Assembly: GCA_032358255.1 (NCBI GenBank)
Contig: JAULBX010025053.1
Coordinates: forward strand, 186,001 to 250,000
Length of the DNA stretch: 64,000 nucleotides
Direction of reading: 5' to 3'
Source of the DNA: Heterotrichella gracilis
Lineage: Eukaryota > Sar > Xanthophyceae > Tribonematales > Xanthonemataceae
Position 1 is the first letter of the stretch. Each line of letters begins with the position of its first letter. This document shows positions 51,995 through 64,000 of the stretch, one piece after another. The notes under the pieces were generated by a model. The model was not told the origin of the DNA and searched no databases. It saw only the letters and a program-made list of their open reading frames with translations. The position numbers and the translations under genes are program-made.

Positions 51995-54614
51995 TACTAG
52001 TTCCATTGAACGCGTGATCAACTATGCTGCGTTAGCTGGGGCGTATTCAATTGCCTTGTTTACATGAATGGTTACCGTTATATATATGTAGGTGATGGGA
52101 GGGGGGGGGGGTGCCAGATTTGGAAAACCTATCACTGATGTGGCATGCAGTACGTTGTTGCCAATTTTTGTACCATATTCAATTAATACACCAGTGGTAT
52201 GCCATAGCAGTGCTTTGAACACTAGGATCCATACAACCACTAGGAACGTTTACCAATTTGTTGGGCCGTGGTATACAGTACAACCGTGTAAGGGTTGAAC
52301 TGTTGTTGAGCTCCACAATACTGCAGTGGACAAGGCATTACTAATTATTTATTCAAGTACAAGTGATTACACCCAGATCTGTCCCAGACAAATAACTCCA
52401 TCTTAGGATCATTTGAAGTAGCTTTAGGTCTATCCAGAGCCCTCAAATCTGTGATGTCATGGCAGGGTGGCAACGAGGCCTGCAGGGCGCCTGATGTTTT
52501 GCTATAGTATATTATGCTTTTTTTTGCTGAGTCAGACCACATTTTTGTGGTATTTCTTATTTATTACTAATCTAGTATCTATAGGTACGTACAGTAATTG
52601 CAGTCATGAGACTTGCAGCTGCAGATCTAGGCACTTATCTAGATACTCGATCTGAGAACCGTGTCGGCAGCTGTTTTAAACTAGGCATGACATAGTACCA
52701 TTGGCAACCATTCAACAGTTGTTGCTAGTAGCTGAACATTATGATTGTGAACGAATATGAATATCCAGGCATGCATTGACATCTTCACGAGTTCTTGGCG
52801 GCACTGAGTGAGTCACCCTTGGGGTAATCAATATCAAATTTGGCAAATTATGCCCAGGGCCCAGGCAGTGCCCACATTGAATGGCAGAAAATTAGAATAC
52901 TGCTGCCTGGCGGCCACGTCGGCTGAGCGGGGCCCTGAGGGGTTACTCACAGACTATTGAAGTTGGCAAGGTTACGCTAGATAAAAAGGTCCTCTAAATT
53001 AGCTGTGCATGTTGTTGTGGGACTGCTGCTGCACAGCTTGGAAACATAAAAAAAAAATATTCTCATCAAAGAAAAGCTGTGCACAAGTCATACTGTAAGT
53101 CAGACAGACATGGTGAAACACATTATCAGGTTTGTGATGCTCAACTGTGTAACAGGTTTAACTATAGTTTGATTTGAAAAGAACCAGTGCTTGTTCCAAT
53201 GACCGCGAGATTGGCACAAGAATCCAAATCTCAGTGCAGCTCGTGGTCATGTCATGCACGCCGGCATAAAATGCTACTCTTGTCCTATATGTCATTGGCG
53301 ATATGGCATTGAATGCCACTGAGTGGATGCCATTGTAAAACGGTAAGCTCATAGCTTGAGATGAACAGCAAAGAAGTTGTAATTGAGATAAATTGCCACA
53401 CAGTAATATGTCACAGCATACCAGCTGCTACGACCTCTACAGCATATATCGCTCTCCTCCCAGCCAAGCCATTGGCATCACACATGGCCGTATGAATCCT
53501 GCTTTGCTGCCTCCAGTACAGCAACGCAACACGCCAGCCGTGCGCTCTTGCCCAAACGCCAGGCGTGCACCGTCATGCAGATCCCCTTGCCCTGCTGCTC
53601 CCCAGCGGACCCGGCTCCAGCAACAACAACGAGGTTGGTGCTTGGTCCGATTCGGCTGTGCCAATGTCGAAACAGGGTGTGGCAATGCAAGGCCGGTCGT
53701 TGTTCCTGTCGACAGCACAGACACAGTAAGCCTCTCCAAATGATTGCCAGGACCTGTCGTATGCTCAGGTTGGAACAAGAATTACTATCATGACATGACA
53801 TCATGACAGGCACAGTGCTCATCAAGTGGATTTGGGCACGAATCAATTGCAAGCCAGGGGTGATGCTCCCTGCTGTGTGCGTGCATTGCCTGAAGTTGCG
53901 ACTCCCAACCAATGCTAGACAAAGCTGCATTGGTAGTCAGGATGGTAATGCCATCAGGTGGTTGGTGCCATTGCCTGCAGCAGCTCATTGCAATGGCATC
54001 CTAGTGCACAACACAGCCCATAAGCCCTTTTAGTCTCTACTGGCGGCAACCCGTATGAACCCATGTCTGGACGCCATAAACCCCTGGCAAAATGAGGCCT
54101 TCAAAAGAAGGGCGTGCATGATGTGGTCTGCATGTGCATTGGCAATGGCAGGTGCTCCATGGCATGGTGGTGGGCGTGACCCAATTGTGACTTGTGCAGC
54201 ACACCTGAACAGCCATAGTGTCATCAGTGAGTGATCCGGACTTGGGACATGGCGCCAAGGGTGTGGCCCTGCCAACAGCTCCTTCTGCCTGTCATGATCC
54301 TCCTCATACCAGCTGCAACCACACCAAATGCTGAGTGGCATGGGATATGACCCATGCGCCGCATGGCCATGCATTTTGCAATCATGGAAATATCCGTAGC
54401 AGAATTGAGCACGGACAACAGCTGGGACAGTGGACATTGCATGCCAAGCATTTAGTTAAACATACATGTGCCTTCCACTATGCAGTGTGTCTATAGCAAG
54501 TCACACATAGTCATAGACAAGCCGAGGAAGGCATAAACAATATGGTTGATACTGACATGCCTCAAAAAAATGACCCACCACCAACAGCATGAGGCATGAG
54601 GCGGCATGCCTCAC
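51995..54614. other. Gene-poor spacer between convergent TBL-like and F-box/WD40 genes
   Basis: A 2.6-kb stretch of lower GC content. A TGTAA match at 52287-52291, about 290 bp after the TBL-like stop, could be the green-algal polyadenylation signal. A run of G lies near 52099-52109. Open frames on either strand (for example minus 53478-53930) show no recognisable domain or splice support. Confidence 0.55.
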
Positions 54615-56744
54615 TTACTCTGCATCAGTCAGCCACACTCCTGGCTGCTTTTCATTTGCCCAGCCCAATGTTGAGCTCAGGTCCCAGTACCACAGAACGC
54701 TGTTCTCTGCTCTGCCAACCAACACATCACCGTCTGTGGATAACGACATTCCCTGGTGGAGAGAATCCACCACTGCTGGCATGGTTGGGCGCATCTCAGC
54801 AGCCAACAGGCTGGTCAGTGGCCGCTCCTCATACACTGTAAGGCTCATGTACCTGCAAACCACATGAAGCATTAACCACCATGGACCAGGGTTTGGTAGC
54901 CAAGCAGCACCTGGTGGCAAAGACGATTGAGCACTCCGGTCAACAGCGCAGAGACCGGTGATGAGTTCGCGCCAGGCAGGGTGATCAGTGTTGTTCAAAG
55001 ACTGACTGTTTGTCCACTGCCAGCTACATGCATCTAGGCAGCAATTTCTCAAGTACAGAAATGATGGTTTCCTTCTGAGGATGTTATGCAGCAATACCTA
55101 CCAGCAGTAGCTGAATGGGACATAGACAGAATCGTGTGGCATGAACCATTATATCGATTGTGAATGTAGCAGACAATGCTTGCAAGCCTCTGCAATGGCC
55201 TCTGCAATAACCAGATGCCGACACCAGCTGCATCGCAACTCCACTTGCAACATGCAGCCCACATGGACAGTTGCACGCCACTTGCCTGAGGTCCCACACC
55301 GACAGCGGCGTGCCTGCGTGGCTGGTGAAAACATAGTGCTGCTTGGCAGTGCAGATGCCAGGGTACATGCTGCGGTGGTTGGTGCTGTACCGCTGCGCCA
55401 TGTGGCACCCCTGGCGCAGGTCGAACACGCAGATGGAAGCCGCGCGCATTTTGCTCTTGTGGAAACACAGGAACGAGATGCCGGCATTATAACAATCCTG
55501 GCAGCATTCTGCGGGGCCAAGGCGCTTGAATCAGATTGGTCACAGATGCTGCAGCAGGGCAGCATGCCCACCATCCTAGCCCATGATCATCTGCAATGAT
55601 GCATGCAGCAACATTCGAAATGACGGGAGTTCAATTACATAGTTGAGGGACCAAAGGCCAGTTACTGGCAGGTTTAAGGCTGTGCATGGGGGTATTTTTG
55701 TGGCACCCGCGCCAGCCACACCATGTTCCCTCACTGACCTGCGTGTACCCCCCCTGCAACAACCTCGTTCCCTGCCCCAAGTGATCTGAAGCACACAAGG
55801 TTGTAGCTGTCCAGGATCTCCTGTGCGTGCCCTGCCTCCTGCTGAGCCTGCACATCCCACACCCTCAACACTGCGGGCATCTGCGGTACCGGATCCAGAC
55901 ATCTGGGGTCGTTGAGAGTGATCAGTTTCCCCTGCTGTGGGACGTACTGCATATCCGTCAGGGGTGCTCTGCGAGAGGATGTATCATCAAGGGCGTTGCT
56001 GTAAACAGATTGCAAATACTGTGATGTCCGCTAACACCACCCGCAAGCAGATATTGTGTTCACTGAACCAAAGTATTAAATTGAATAAAGCAACTGAACA
56101 CAAGCCTCCGCTCCGCTGATGCTTGTGAACCACTTGTGCCCATACAACCTGGCTCACCTTGCCGCCTCCAAAACTGCTCTGTGTACCCTGCATTGCTCTG
56201 CCTGTGAAGCAAACTCTGTAGGTTTCAGGATATCCAGTGCGCCATCAAGGCCCCCAGCTGCCAGGTGTCCGTTTCCAAGGTTGCAAACTGAGAAGTAGGC
56301 TTCTCCCTCAGAGGCTTTTACCACGCCCACTCGCCGAGGAGGCTCCCCAGGTGCCCTCTCAAAACCCTCCAGCCCAGTGGGTGTGGTGACCCATATTGAA
56401 CAACCGCTGTGACCATCAGAGGCTGAGGTTTGGTGTAGGTCGTAGCTTGTGGTGCCAAAGGGATCCTGTGCGCGGACCTCAAAACTTGCAAAGTCTGGCG
56501 ATTGCCTCCACCCGTTAGTGCTGCCATACAGCCCTTGCCAGTCCACCCTTTGTCCTTGTTGCGCTAAGGCTGTGTTGCAACAGTGCCAGCGCGAGACGCA
56601 GAGGTTTTCCCACAGCTCTGAGCTTGAGGTAACAGAGTGGCACAAACGGGACGCACAACCTAGGTGTACAAGGGACTTTGCATCAAGGAACTTGCAACAG
56701 TGCAGTAGTAAGTCTTCACTAAGTGAGTGGAACCCAGAGTCCAT
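54615..56744 (-). CDS. F-box / WD40-repeat protein
   Basis: Likely substrate receptor of an SCF ubiquitin ligase. Four phase-consistent exons: 56744-56158, 55998-55739, 55508-55286, 54852-54615, about 435 residues. ATG 56744 is the first in frame; upstream the frame opens only with non-ATG codons. The N-terminal F-box (about 4-50) reads FHSLSEDLLLHCCKFLDAKS...LWENLCVSRW. WD-type strands follow: LRVWDVQ, SICVFDLRQG, TPLSVWDLR and VLWYWDLSS. The repeats are degenerate and a full seven-bladed propeller is not obvious, so an exon may be missing. The third intron begins GCAAGT rather than GT. Confidence 0.82.
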
Positions 56745-57395
56745 TGCGCCTTGACGTGAAGGCCTCGAGGGCGGTGTTACCAACGTTGCCGTAGTTTGGG
56801 TTATATAAAACCCAGTTGAGCCTCAATGTATGGCGGGATCAGAGATCACCCACATCAAATATAACCCAGGTGAGCCTCCAGGCGACTTCAACGCCCTTAT
56901 ATTCCGCTTATGCATGCCAATCTATATATATGCATGCATATGTTGCTGGCACTCGAGTGGAACCCCAAAACTTTGCAAAAGCCAGTGCATGGATATGTGA
57001 TATGCACCGGTTGTACAACTCCGGGTCCAGCTGTTGCTATTCGCTACTCTTTAAATAGCTATTCTCTGACGGCCAATCAGAATAGTCCAATTGTGCACAC
57101 AACTTTGAGCCGAAAATTGAATCCCTGCCGATGCATGCCCACTTGGCGTTTTGCCTATGTGCCCTTTTGTGTGTGTGTTTTAGCGGGTGGTTAAGAGCAC
57201 AACTATTTCCAACACAGGATGGCATGGCATCAACCTAGTTGAAGTGGTACCCTGGTGAATATCCTCTGCAATAAGTCATCAGCTCACAGACTGGCCTTTT
57301 TCCTCCCAGACCCACGCTGTATCATAGCTCAAGCTGATTTTGGTCCCTAAACAGGAGTTTTCTATTGACATGGGTGCTGCATACGGAATGTGAAG
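56745..57395. other. Divergent promoter region (F-box/WD40 and GCP)
   Basis: A 651-bp spacer. TTATATAAAA at 56801-56810 is TATA-like and palindromic enough to serve either strand; it is about 57 bp before the F-box ATG. No gene supported. Confidence 0.5.
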
Positions 57396-60300
57396 ATGGA
57401 AACGAGGCACTTGTCCGTGCCTTCACTGGTGTACCAGCTGGTTGAAAAGTTGGCAGCAAATGCACAGGTGGAGGTCTCAGAATCACTGCAGAAGCTTGCA
57501 GTGAGCAAGTCATTTGAGGTTCTGTTAGACCTTGGCGCGGAGGTAATTGTGGTTTGTGCCGCTTGGTGCCCATCACCTTCACCGGGTCATCAATTATGTT
57601 TATCATGGATGGATACCGGGTTGTCAAGGTTGATACACCTGATTCTGTAGGAGAAATTTTATTCGTCATTGCACGGAAACCGCTCTGATCAGAACAAAGG
57701 AAGCATATGCAAGGTACGCAGTTTGCTGATGCCAGTGACATCAAGTCACTATATATCAAGATGGCGCCATCAGCATGTAGCATAGCCACAAGATGTACGT
57801 GGGTTGTCAACGCTCATCACACTATTTACAGGTGCTTCATACACAAAAGGATGATAGCCACTTGCAAAGGCTTCTTGGCTTGATCACCGAACTCGAAAGG
57901 TATGCGTTCACTGGTATGGCCTCACTGCCTGTTCCCAATAACCAAACTCCTACCCTAGACCTGCAAGCACTGGACCCTATACATTCAACCTTGTTATGCG
58001 GTTCTGCAGCCAGCAGCATGTCTGGTTGGAGCTGCCTGCCGTGCAACTGCAGGCGCACACCCAGGGATTTGCAGTCCCCCTGCAAGAAAAGGATGCCCTG
58101 CTCTCCTTCTTGCTGCTCCTCAAGGTACAGAACATACTCTTCAGCTCCTCGTTTGTACAATTGTGGAACCCCAGGTATATGCTATACTTAGTCGTTCATT
58201 TAATCAGTTGTGAAACCCATCTCACCATTGTTGTGTTTCAGAACCCTCCACCGGACGTTGCTCCTCGGCAGCCTGATCCCAGGACCGGTAGCACAACCAC
58301 AGATGGGGCCATGGGCAGTGCGGAGGTTACAAACTCTTTTAAACAGCAGGATATGCTTGATGCGTTTCCCAGCCTACCGCATGCAATCGATTTTGGGAGC
58401 AGCCAGGTACGTGAAGGGATGAGCAGGAAGCAGCCAAGGTGGAGTTGCAGAATAAATAATGTATAAGCAGCTCACTGCATGTGCGATTGCTTCTTGCCGT
58501 CGTTTTGACGGGTTTATCACATGCCTTGATGCAGGCATGCGCCGCACAGATGGACAATGTGCCATGCTGGACGGACACAAATGCAGTCACTGGCAGCCAA
58601 GCGGGCAGTTACAAGCATGGCCCCCACCCTGCTGCTACCAGAGGGCACGCCTCAGTTCAAAGCACAGCACTGGAACCTGCCACAGCTGCAGCCATGGATG
58701 CTTTGCCTGGTTCTGGGACACTATTTGGAGCCCAGTTGCTGAGCACCCGGGAGCCTGGTGTGGGCGCTGTGCGGGGGGCAGGGCTGGAACCTCCCAGCAG
58801 CTCTGAAAAGCAAGGACAGGATTTAGCTGATGGGGACTTGTCAGATCCTGTTGTACCGTATGATGCAGACCTCCTGCAGCTCATCCTGCTGGCGCTCCAG
58901 GTACAGCATCTGCTATCTTTGCATGCATTGTATGCGGGCTCTTTACACCGTCGCCGGATACCGTCTAGGCGCTGCTGGGCAAATCTGATTGTGAGTCTAT
59001 GTCGTGGCATGTGACAAAAAATCATCTCCATTAAAAACAATGGTGACTGACTCCATGTATATTCACACCTGACTCAGTGTATTTTCATACCAGGGAGTGC
59101 GGCAAGCAGTTTCCAAGCTGCAAGCCATTCAGGAAGCGACAGATGGCGTGACAGTGACGTGCCTGCACAGCATGCTGACAGATGTACTGGCGGCTGCTGA
59201 GCTGCACATGCGCCTCGATGTGTTCGTGTCCGCTCAAGGCGTGCTGGCAGGGTACGCCATGGGCTATGGGGTCTATAACCACTGTGCTTGCTATGTGGCG
59301 TGGTGCAGCTGGGATGCGTGCACTGTCGCCACTCAATTGTGTGTCTTGTACATGCACAGTACCCTACTTGCACTGTGGCGCATGGCAGCAGAGCGCAATT
59401 GAGGCTGTATTCGCAAACTCATTGCAGTACCCACTGACCATATCTCCGTCATTACCCAGGGTGCAAGGCCACCCCGCAGCACACCCAAAGGTCATGAATT
59501 CCCCATACACAGGGTGGATTCCGACCCCACAACCCATGCCTTTGTGGCAGCCATCAGCCAGCTGCTTCGGCTCCAGGACGCAGCTGTGCAGGCCATTCCT
59601 GCGGCGGTGTTCAAGCGCAGGCAGCAGGAGGCGCTGCTGGGTGACCTGGCACAGTGGACCAGGCTGCCGCGGTTCCCTGTAGAGGCGGCTCACCAGCCCA
59701 TCTCTCTGCTCGAAGTGCTTCTCCACACCCGCAGGTTGGGATTTGAACAATGGTTGAAGTGCATGGCATGGCCTGCTTAATTGCACCAGGCTAGTACCTG
59801 TGCAAATGACACACGTGTCTAGTCCTAGGATTACATCGGTTGTGACTGCTATATGCACCATTGCTGCTCTCCTGGCCATTGGAATTGGCAAGCTATGTAT
59901 GTATGTTAGGCATGCACCTCATACCATATACCTGCCCTATATATTCTAGAAATCAAATTGTTTGGATTTGAAAGGTCAAATGGCTCTGCATTCAGTGCGT
60001 GGATGGCGCGAGCTGCTCCGCGCGCACCGCATGTACCCGGATTTCCCCCAAAATCTGCCTATGCCAATCTGCCTATTGTGCAGGCTGGCTGAGCAGGTGC
60101 AGTGGATGGCTGAGCTGTGTGCGTGCCTTCCTGCATATGCCAGCGATGACAGCGATGATGGCAATGATGGCAACATGAGTAAGTGCACCATACAGTTGGA
60201 GGTAATATTAGCTACGTGCACAAAATTACGCGACGCATCGGTAAATGCGCGTTGCTCAGCAACCCTAATCCCTAAAAGCTGGGCCTCATTGTCCTGTGAT

Positions 60301-63300
60301 GTCCCAAGGTTTATTCTCATGACAGGTGGAAGGCTTCCTTGTTGGTCCACGCCCTGCTGTCGACCTGTGCCAGCACCTGCCATATGCCCCCTAGACTCTC
60401 CACAATATACCCAACACACCAAAACCCGACAAGGCAAACCAGGGAATCCTAGTAGCTGAGCCACTGCCCCGCAGGCCCCTCTTTGTGGCAGGTGGACGGC
60501 TTCCCCGTTGGCCCCCACCTGCTCTCCTCCCTGTACCAGCACCTGCTGTATGCCACCAACGAGGAGCACCTGCTGCTGCGCTACCTGTTCAGCGCATGCA
60601 TGCGGCCCTACGTGGTGCACATGCGCTCCTGGCTGTACACGTGTGAGAGCATGCACGCGGGCTGGGCGCAGGCAGGCGCTGGCGAGGGCTGGCTGGCGCA
60701 GCAGGTGCGGGTTGGTTGAAACTGAATCCAATTGCGCCCGGCGCAGCAAGTGCAGGTTGTCCCTGATGCAACTGGTGCAACTTGCTCGCAGTGGAATGAA
60801 TTTGTGTCGTCACCGCAATCAGGCACGCACTTAACCCACTGTGTGCATTGCAGCATCACAGCCAGATGAGCGGATATGTGTAATGCTCTGAACTTGATTT
60901 GGCTGCGCAGGACCATCCCACTCCCCTGCCCGCCTTTTTGGCCCACCTCCAGCAGCAATTTGACCGAGCTGGCGCCCAACTGAGGGTGTTGGCCCGCCTC
61001 AATCTGCCCTGCGTCACCTCCATGTTGACCAAGATGGCGCAGCTGGCCCGTGAGGAGAGCACAGCAGTGCAGGCTGTGGAGCGGGGCAGCTGCCAAGGAG
61101 GCGCTGCACATGTCAGGCGCAGGTTGGACCACGGCGTAGTCGGCAAGGCTTCTGTGGGTGGGCTGGACTGCCCACTGGTCTACACTGCCAGTGCTCTAGA
61201 GGAGGTGAGATGGGACACATGCTGCTGCACACACAAAAATGCACAATTTTAATAGTTCTCCCCTTGCCATTACACCTCCCATCAGAAAATCGTCTTAATT
61301 GTTCCGCATGGCTATCGGTCCATATGAAATTCAGACTTACGTGTACTGCTATTGCAGGTGCGCCAGGTGTTGGGCGACGTGTGTCAGGCACAGGATGAGG
61401 TGGTGCAGCGCATGCCCCGCCAGCTGGCAGCAGCACGTGAGCGCCACCTGGCACAGGTGCATGCTGAGGTGGCACAGCGCAAGCAGCAGCTGGCAGCGGC
61501 CAGGTGGGCATGCAATTGGTTGGCTGTGAGCATGCAGTCTGATCTTTTGCACCACGCGTGAACAACGCGTACGCCAGCCGCTGTCACAGCCGCTGTGCTG
61601 CTTTTGGAGGACGCCATGCGCGCACCTCCAGGCATGCGCTTACCCCGTGAACATAATTACTCCCCCTTGACTCAAGTGATGTGTTAGTGCAGCAAAGCTG
61701 TGTGTCAGAGGTGTATCACATTCCCACATTGCACATGGGTGTGGTTAATTTCTGCAACAATACAAACTGTCTCAAGTTGGCTCCTGCATGACTGGACAAA
61801 ATCCTGACGATGTCCAACACTGTGGCATGTAGGGAAACCCAGGCTGCGCACGCAGCCGCAGTGCAGGCGGAGACCGCTGAGGCCCAGGCTGTGATGCGCA
61901 AGGAGCTGCTGCAGCAGATCCATGACGTGCAGCAGGAGCGGGTGGTGCGCAAGGAGCAGCGCATAAGGTAAGTGATGGGCATGCGGCATGTGGCTGCTCC
62001 CAGCTGCAGTAAGACCATGTGCCTGCTCTCTGCTGCAGTCAGACCATGTCAGACCACCTCTGCTGGGTTCACTGTGTTACTTGATGGTTTGCTATGCACT
62101 CGTTGCTTCAAAGGTGTTAACCCTGTCTTGTGACAATGGAACAATGTGTGTGGTTTTTGCAGGGAGGAGCGTGAGGTGCTGTTGGATCAAGCCAGGCGGG
62201 AGCGGGACATCCTTGCGCAGGAGCTGGGTCGATCCATATCAGCTGCACAGGCGGCGCTGCAGGCAGGTGGCGGGGCGGCGCAGCCCGAGGCTACAGAAGA
62301 GATGCAGCCCAATCAGGGTGATGACCTGGATGCCAGCAGCCAGATGGAACTGGAGGCGGCGAGCATGGACCCTCCTGTAGAGTTTTCTGGTGAGGAGGAG
62401 GCAGCCATCCCGCATGAAAGCGCAAATGGCGAGAACCCTACTGTCAGCTTAGTGGAGTCCATTGTGGAGGGAGAGCATGCGCACAGCCAGAGCTCCCAAT
62501 GGATTACATCAGAGGCGCATCAAGCTGCAAGAGGCGATGCGGGCGGTGGTGCCCCTTCCAGCAGCCTTACAGCAGACACACTTCCAGGGCACCATGTGGT
62601 TGAGAGTGGGTCAGACACGAGGGAGGGGGTCATGCTTGACAGGCTGGGGAGTGAGGCAGATGCAGCACCTTTGGGCGGTGCTCCAGACTCATGGGTGTCA
62701 GCAGCAGCTGCAGGGCTTGGGGACACAGGCTCTGACCCTCTTGAGGGTAACGCAGGTGATGCAAACTGCCATGCAGAGGGTGCCTCTCTGCAGCAACCAT
62801 CGGCAGATGGCGGTTTACACGCGGCTTGGGTGCAGCAGAAGTCAAAGAGCAGCAGCAGTGCAGGCGATGCACCTGCGCCGCTTCAAGCGGTAATCGACAG
62901 CTGCTTGGCGCACGGCATCAGATCCCAGTACCACAGGATTAGCCGCGCATGCCTGGAGGTATTCCTGCATGAGCTCCACCTGGAACAGCATTGGCAGGCA
63001 GTGCAGAGGTACTTCTTCCTCGGGGCAGCTGACTGGGCAACTGGCCTGGTGGCGGCCATCAGCCAGCACGCCGCGCGGCTGCGGCCCTTGGATGACAGGG
63101 TTTTGCAAGGGTTTCTGGAAGACGCGGTCAAGGTGGGTTTGCAATGTTGTAGCTCATTCGGGACTAGTGTGCACATGTGACACAGTTTTTGCCAAAATGC
63201 TTGTCTAGGGCATGTGTGCAATTGCGATGTATTTATATACAAACAAATGACAACACATATCAGGTCTACTCACCACATTACTGTGCTGTATTGTCAGGGT

Positions 63301-64000
63301 TCCAGTCTGGAGCATGACACATTCGCGCCCATGTTCACCTTGCGGATGGGTGAGACCAGGTCGCTGGAAGTGGGTGCAGTGGACCCATCGGCAGCAGCTT
63401 CGCCCAGCAATGCAGTGCGGCATCGAGATATTGGGTCAGACGTGCTGGATCTGTATGCGGTTGGGCTCATGGATGGCGTGTACCTGCAATGCAGCATCGA
63501 GGGGCCGCTCTCAGCTGTTGTGACCCCGGTAAGCACAGAGTACGTTGGCCAATTCCTGCCAAGGTTCTGCCACTGCAAGCCTGGTTACTGTCTGTTATAC
63601 AGTAGTAGTGTGATTTCCTTGGGGCGCATTTTTTAGCAACACACTATTGGCTTCTGTGCAGGAATGCCTCATCACAGCAGGGCAAATCTTCTCATGGCTG
63701 CTGCGGCTGCACCACTTGTCATATACATTTGACCAAATCTGGCTGGCAACATCTTCATTGGCTGGTACGGTGAATGGCTTATCCTCAATTCTAGCTCCAA
63801 TCCTTTACTTTGCCTTCTTCTCCCCTTTTCCGACCAAAATACCAATCACTGCACTTGTGAACCAACTCCTTTGTCTTCACTTCCAGACCAAGTCAGTGCA
63901 TCTGATGGAGAAGGCACGCAGCGGGTGCGGCAGCTGAACAACTGGCGGTACACAGCCTCGCACTTTGTGCAGAGTGTGCACCAGGCCATGCAGGCCCAGA
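57396..64000 (+). CDS. Gamma-tubulin complex component, GCP6/GCP5-like, 3' end missing
   Basis: Subunit of the gamma-tubulin ring complex that nucleates microtubules (Spc97/Spc98 family). Seventeen exons are visible, about 1222 residues: 57396-57542, 57651-57713, 57832-57899, 58010-58124, 58242-58406, 58535-58900, 59094-59251, 59468-59734, 60084-60178, 60475-60704, 60911-61204, 61358-61503, 61833-61967, 62163-63132, 63298-63528, 63662-63764, 63887-64000. The GRIP1 core (about 485-558) shows HLLSSLYQHLLYATNEEHLL and RYLFSACMRPYVVHMRSWLY. A long insert (about 660-960) starts as an Ala/Gln/Glu/Arg coiled coil and becomes acidic and disordered. GRIP2-type sequence follows (VFLHELHLEQHWQAVQRYFF and LDDRVLQGFLEDAV, then DLYAVGL, LSYTFDQIWL and LNNWRYTASHFVQSV). 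The long GRIP1-GRIP2 insert favours GCP6. Exon 8 could start at 59460 instead. Confidence 0.87.

Noticed and set aside
53478-53930. Minus-strand 150-codon open frame downstream of the F-box gene
   Set aside because: No recognisable family, no acceptor/donor pairing with neighbours, and mixed Cys/His/Ser composition typical of chance frames here.

Overview
The window looks like nuclear DNA of a green alga, most likely a trebouxiophyte-type coccoid (an inference from gene style, not from a marker gene). Genes are GC-rich and densely interrupted by short GT-AG introns, two of which appear to be GC-AG. The gene families are plant-like, and introns and spacers carry many TTTAGGG/CCCTAAA heptamers, the chlorophyte/plant telomere unit. 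No bacterial operon, rRNA, tRNA, CRISPR array, retroelement or virus-like element was recognised.

Layout, left to right: (1) minus-strand ABCC/MRP-type ABC transporter, 3' end cut by the left edge (1-8675). (2) Minus-strand DnaJ/DnaJ-X co-chaperone with a Pro/Tyr-rich tail and a SAP-like C-terminus (10421-14647). (3) Plus-strand alpha/beta hydrolase with a large low-complexity insert (15337-18409). (4) Plus-strand 27-exon giant coiled-coil golgin ending in a GRIP domain (19306-33005). (5) Minus-strand small membrane-anchored RING protein (34479-35265). (6) Plus-strand unrecognised Pro/Gln-rich coiled-coil protein, 16 exons (36990-45623), with a MITE-like insertion in one intron. (7) Plus-strand 2-oxoglutarate/Fe(II) oxygenase apparently fused to a ubiquitin-like domain, with two reading-frame problems (46776-49223). 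(8) Plus-strand PC-esterase/TBL-like (PMR5/Cas1p) acyltransferase (50138-51994). (9) Minus-strand F-box/WD40 protein (54615-56744). (10) Plus-strand gamma-tubulin complex component of GCP6/GCP5 type, cut by the right edge (57396-64000).

These are independent eukaryotic housekeeping and accessory genes, not a pathway cluster. Loose themes are trafficking and cytoskeleton (golgin, GCP) and ubiquitin (RING, F-box, ubiquitin-like fusion), but proximity alone proves no joint function. Exon models were built by hand from splice consensus, phase agreement and family similarity; those with consistent phase throughout (ABCC, DnaJ, hydrolase, golgin, gene 6, TBL-like, F-box/WD40) are the most reliable.

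The most notable observations are the oxygenase-ubiquitin-like fusion, a recurrent pattern in which exon-intron junctions are partly duplicated inside the neighbouring intron (at least seven cases in three genes), and the large unrecognised gene 6.
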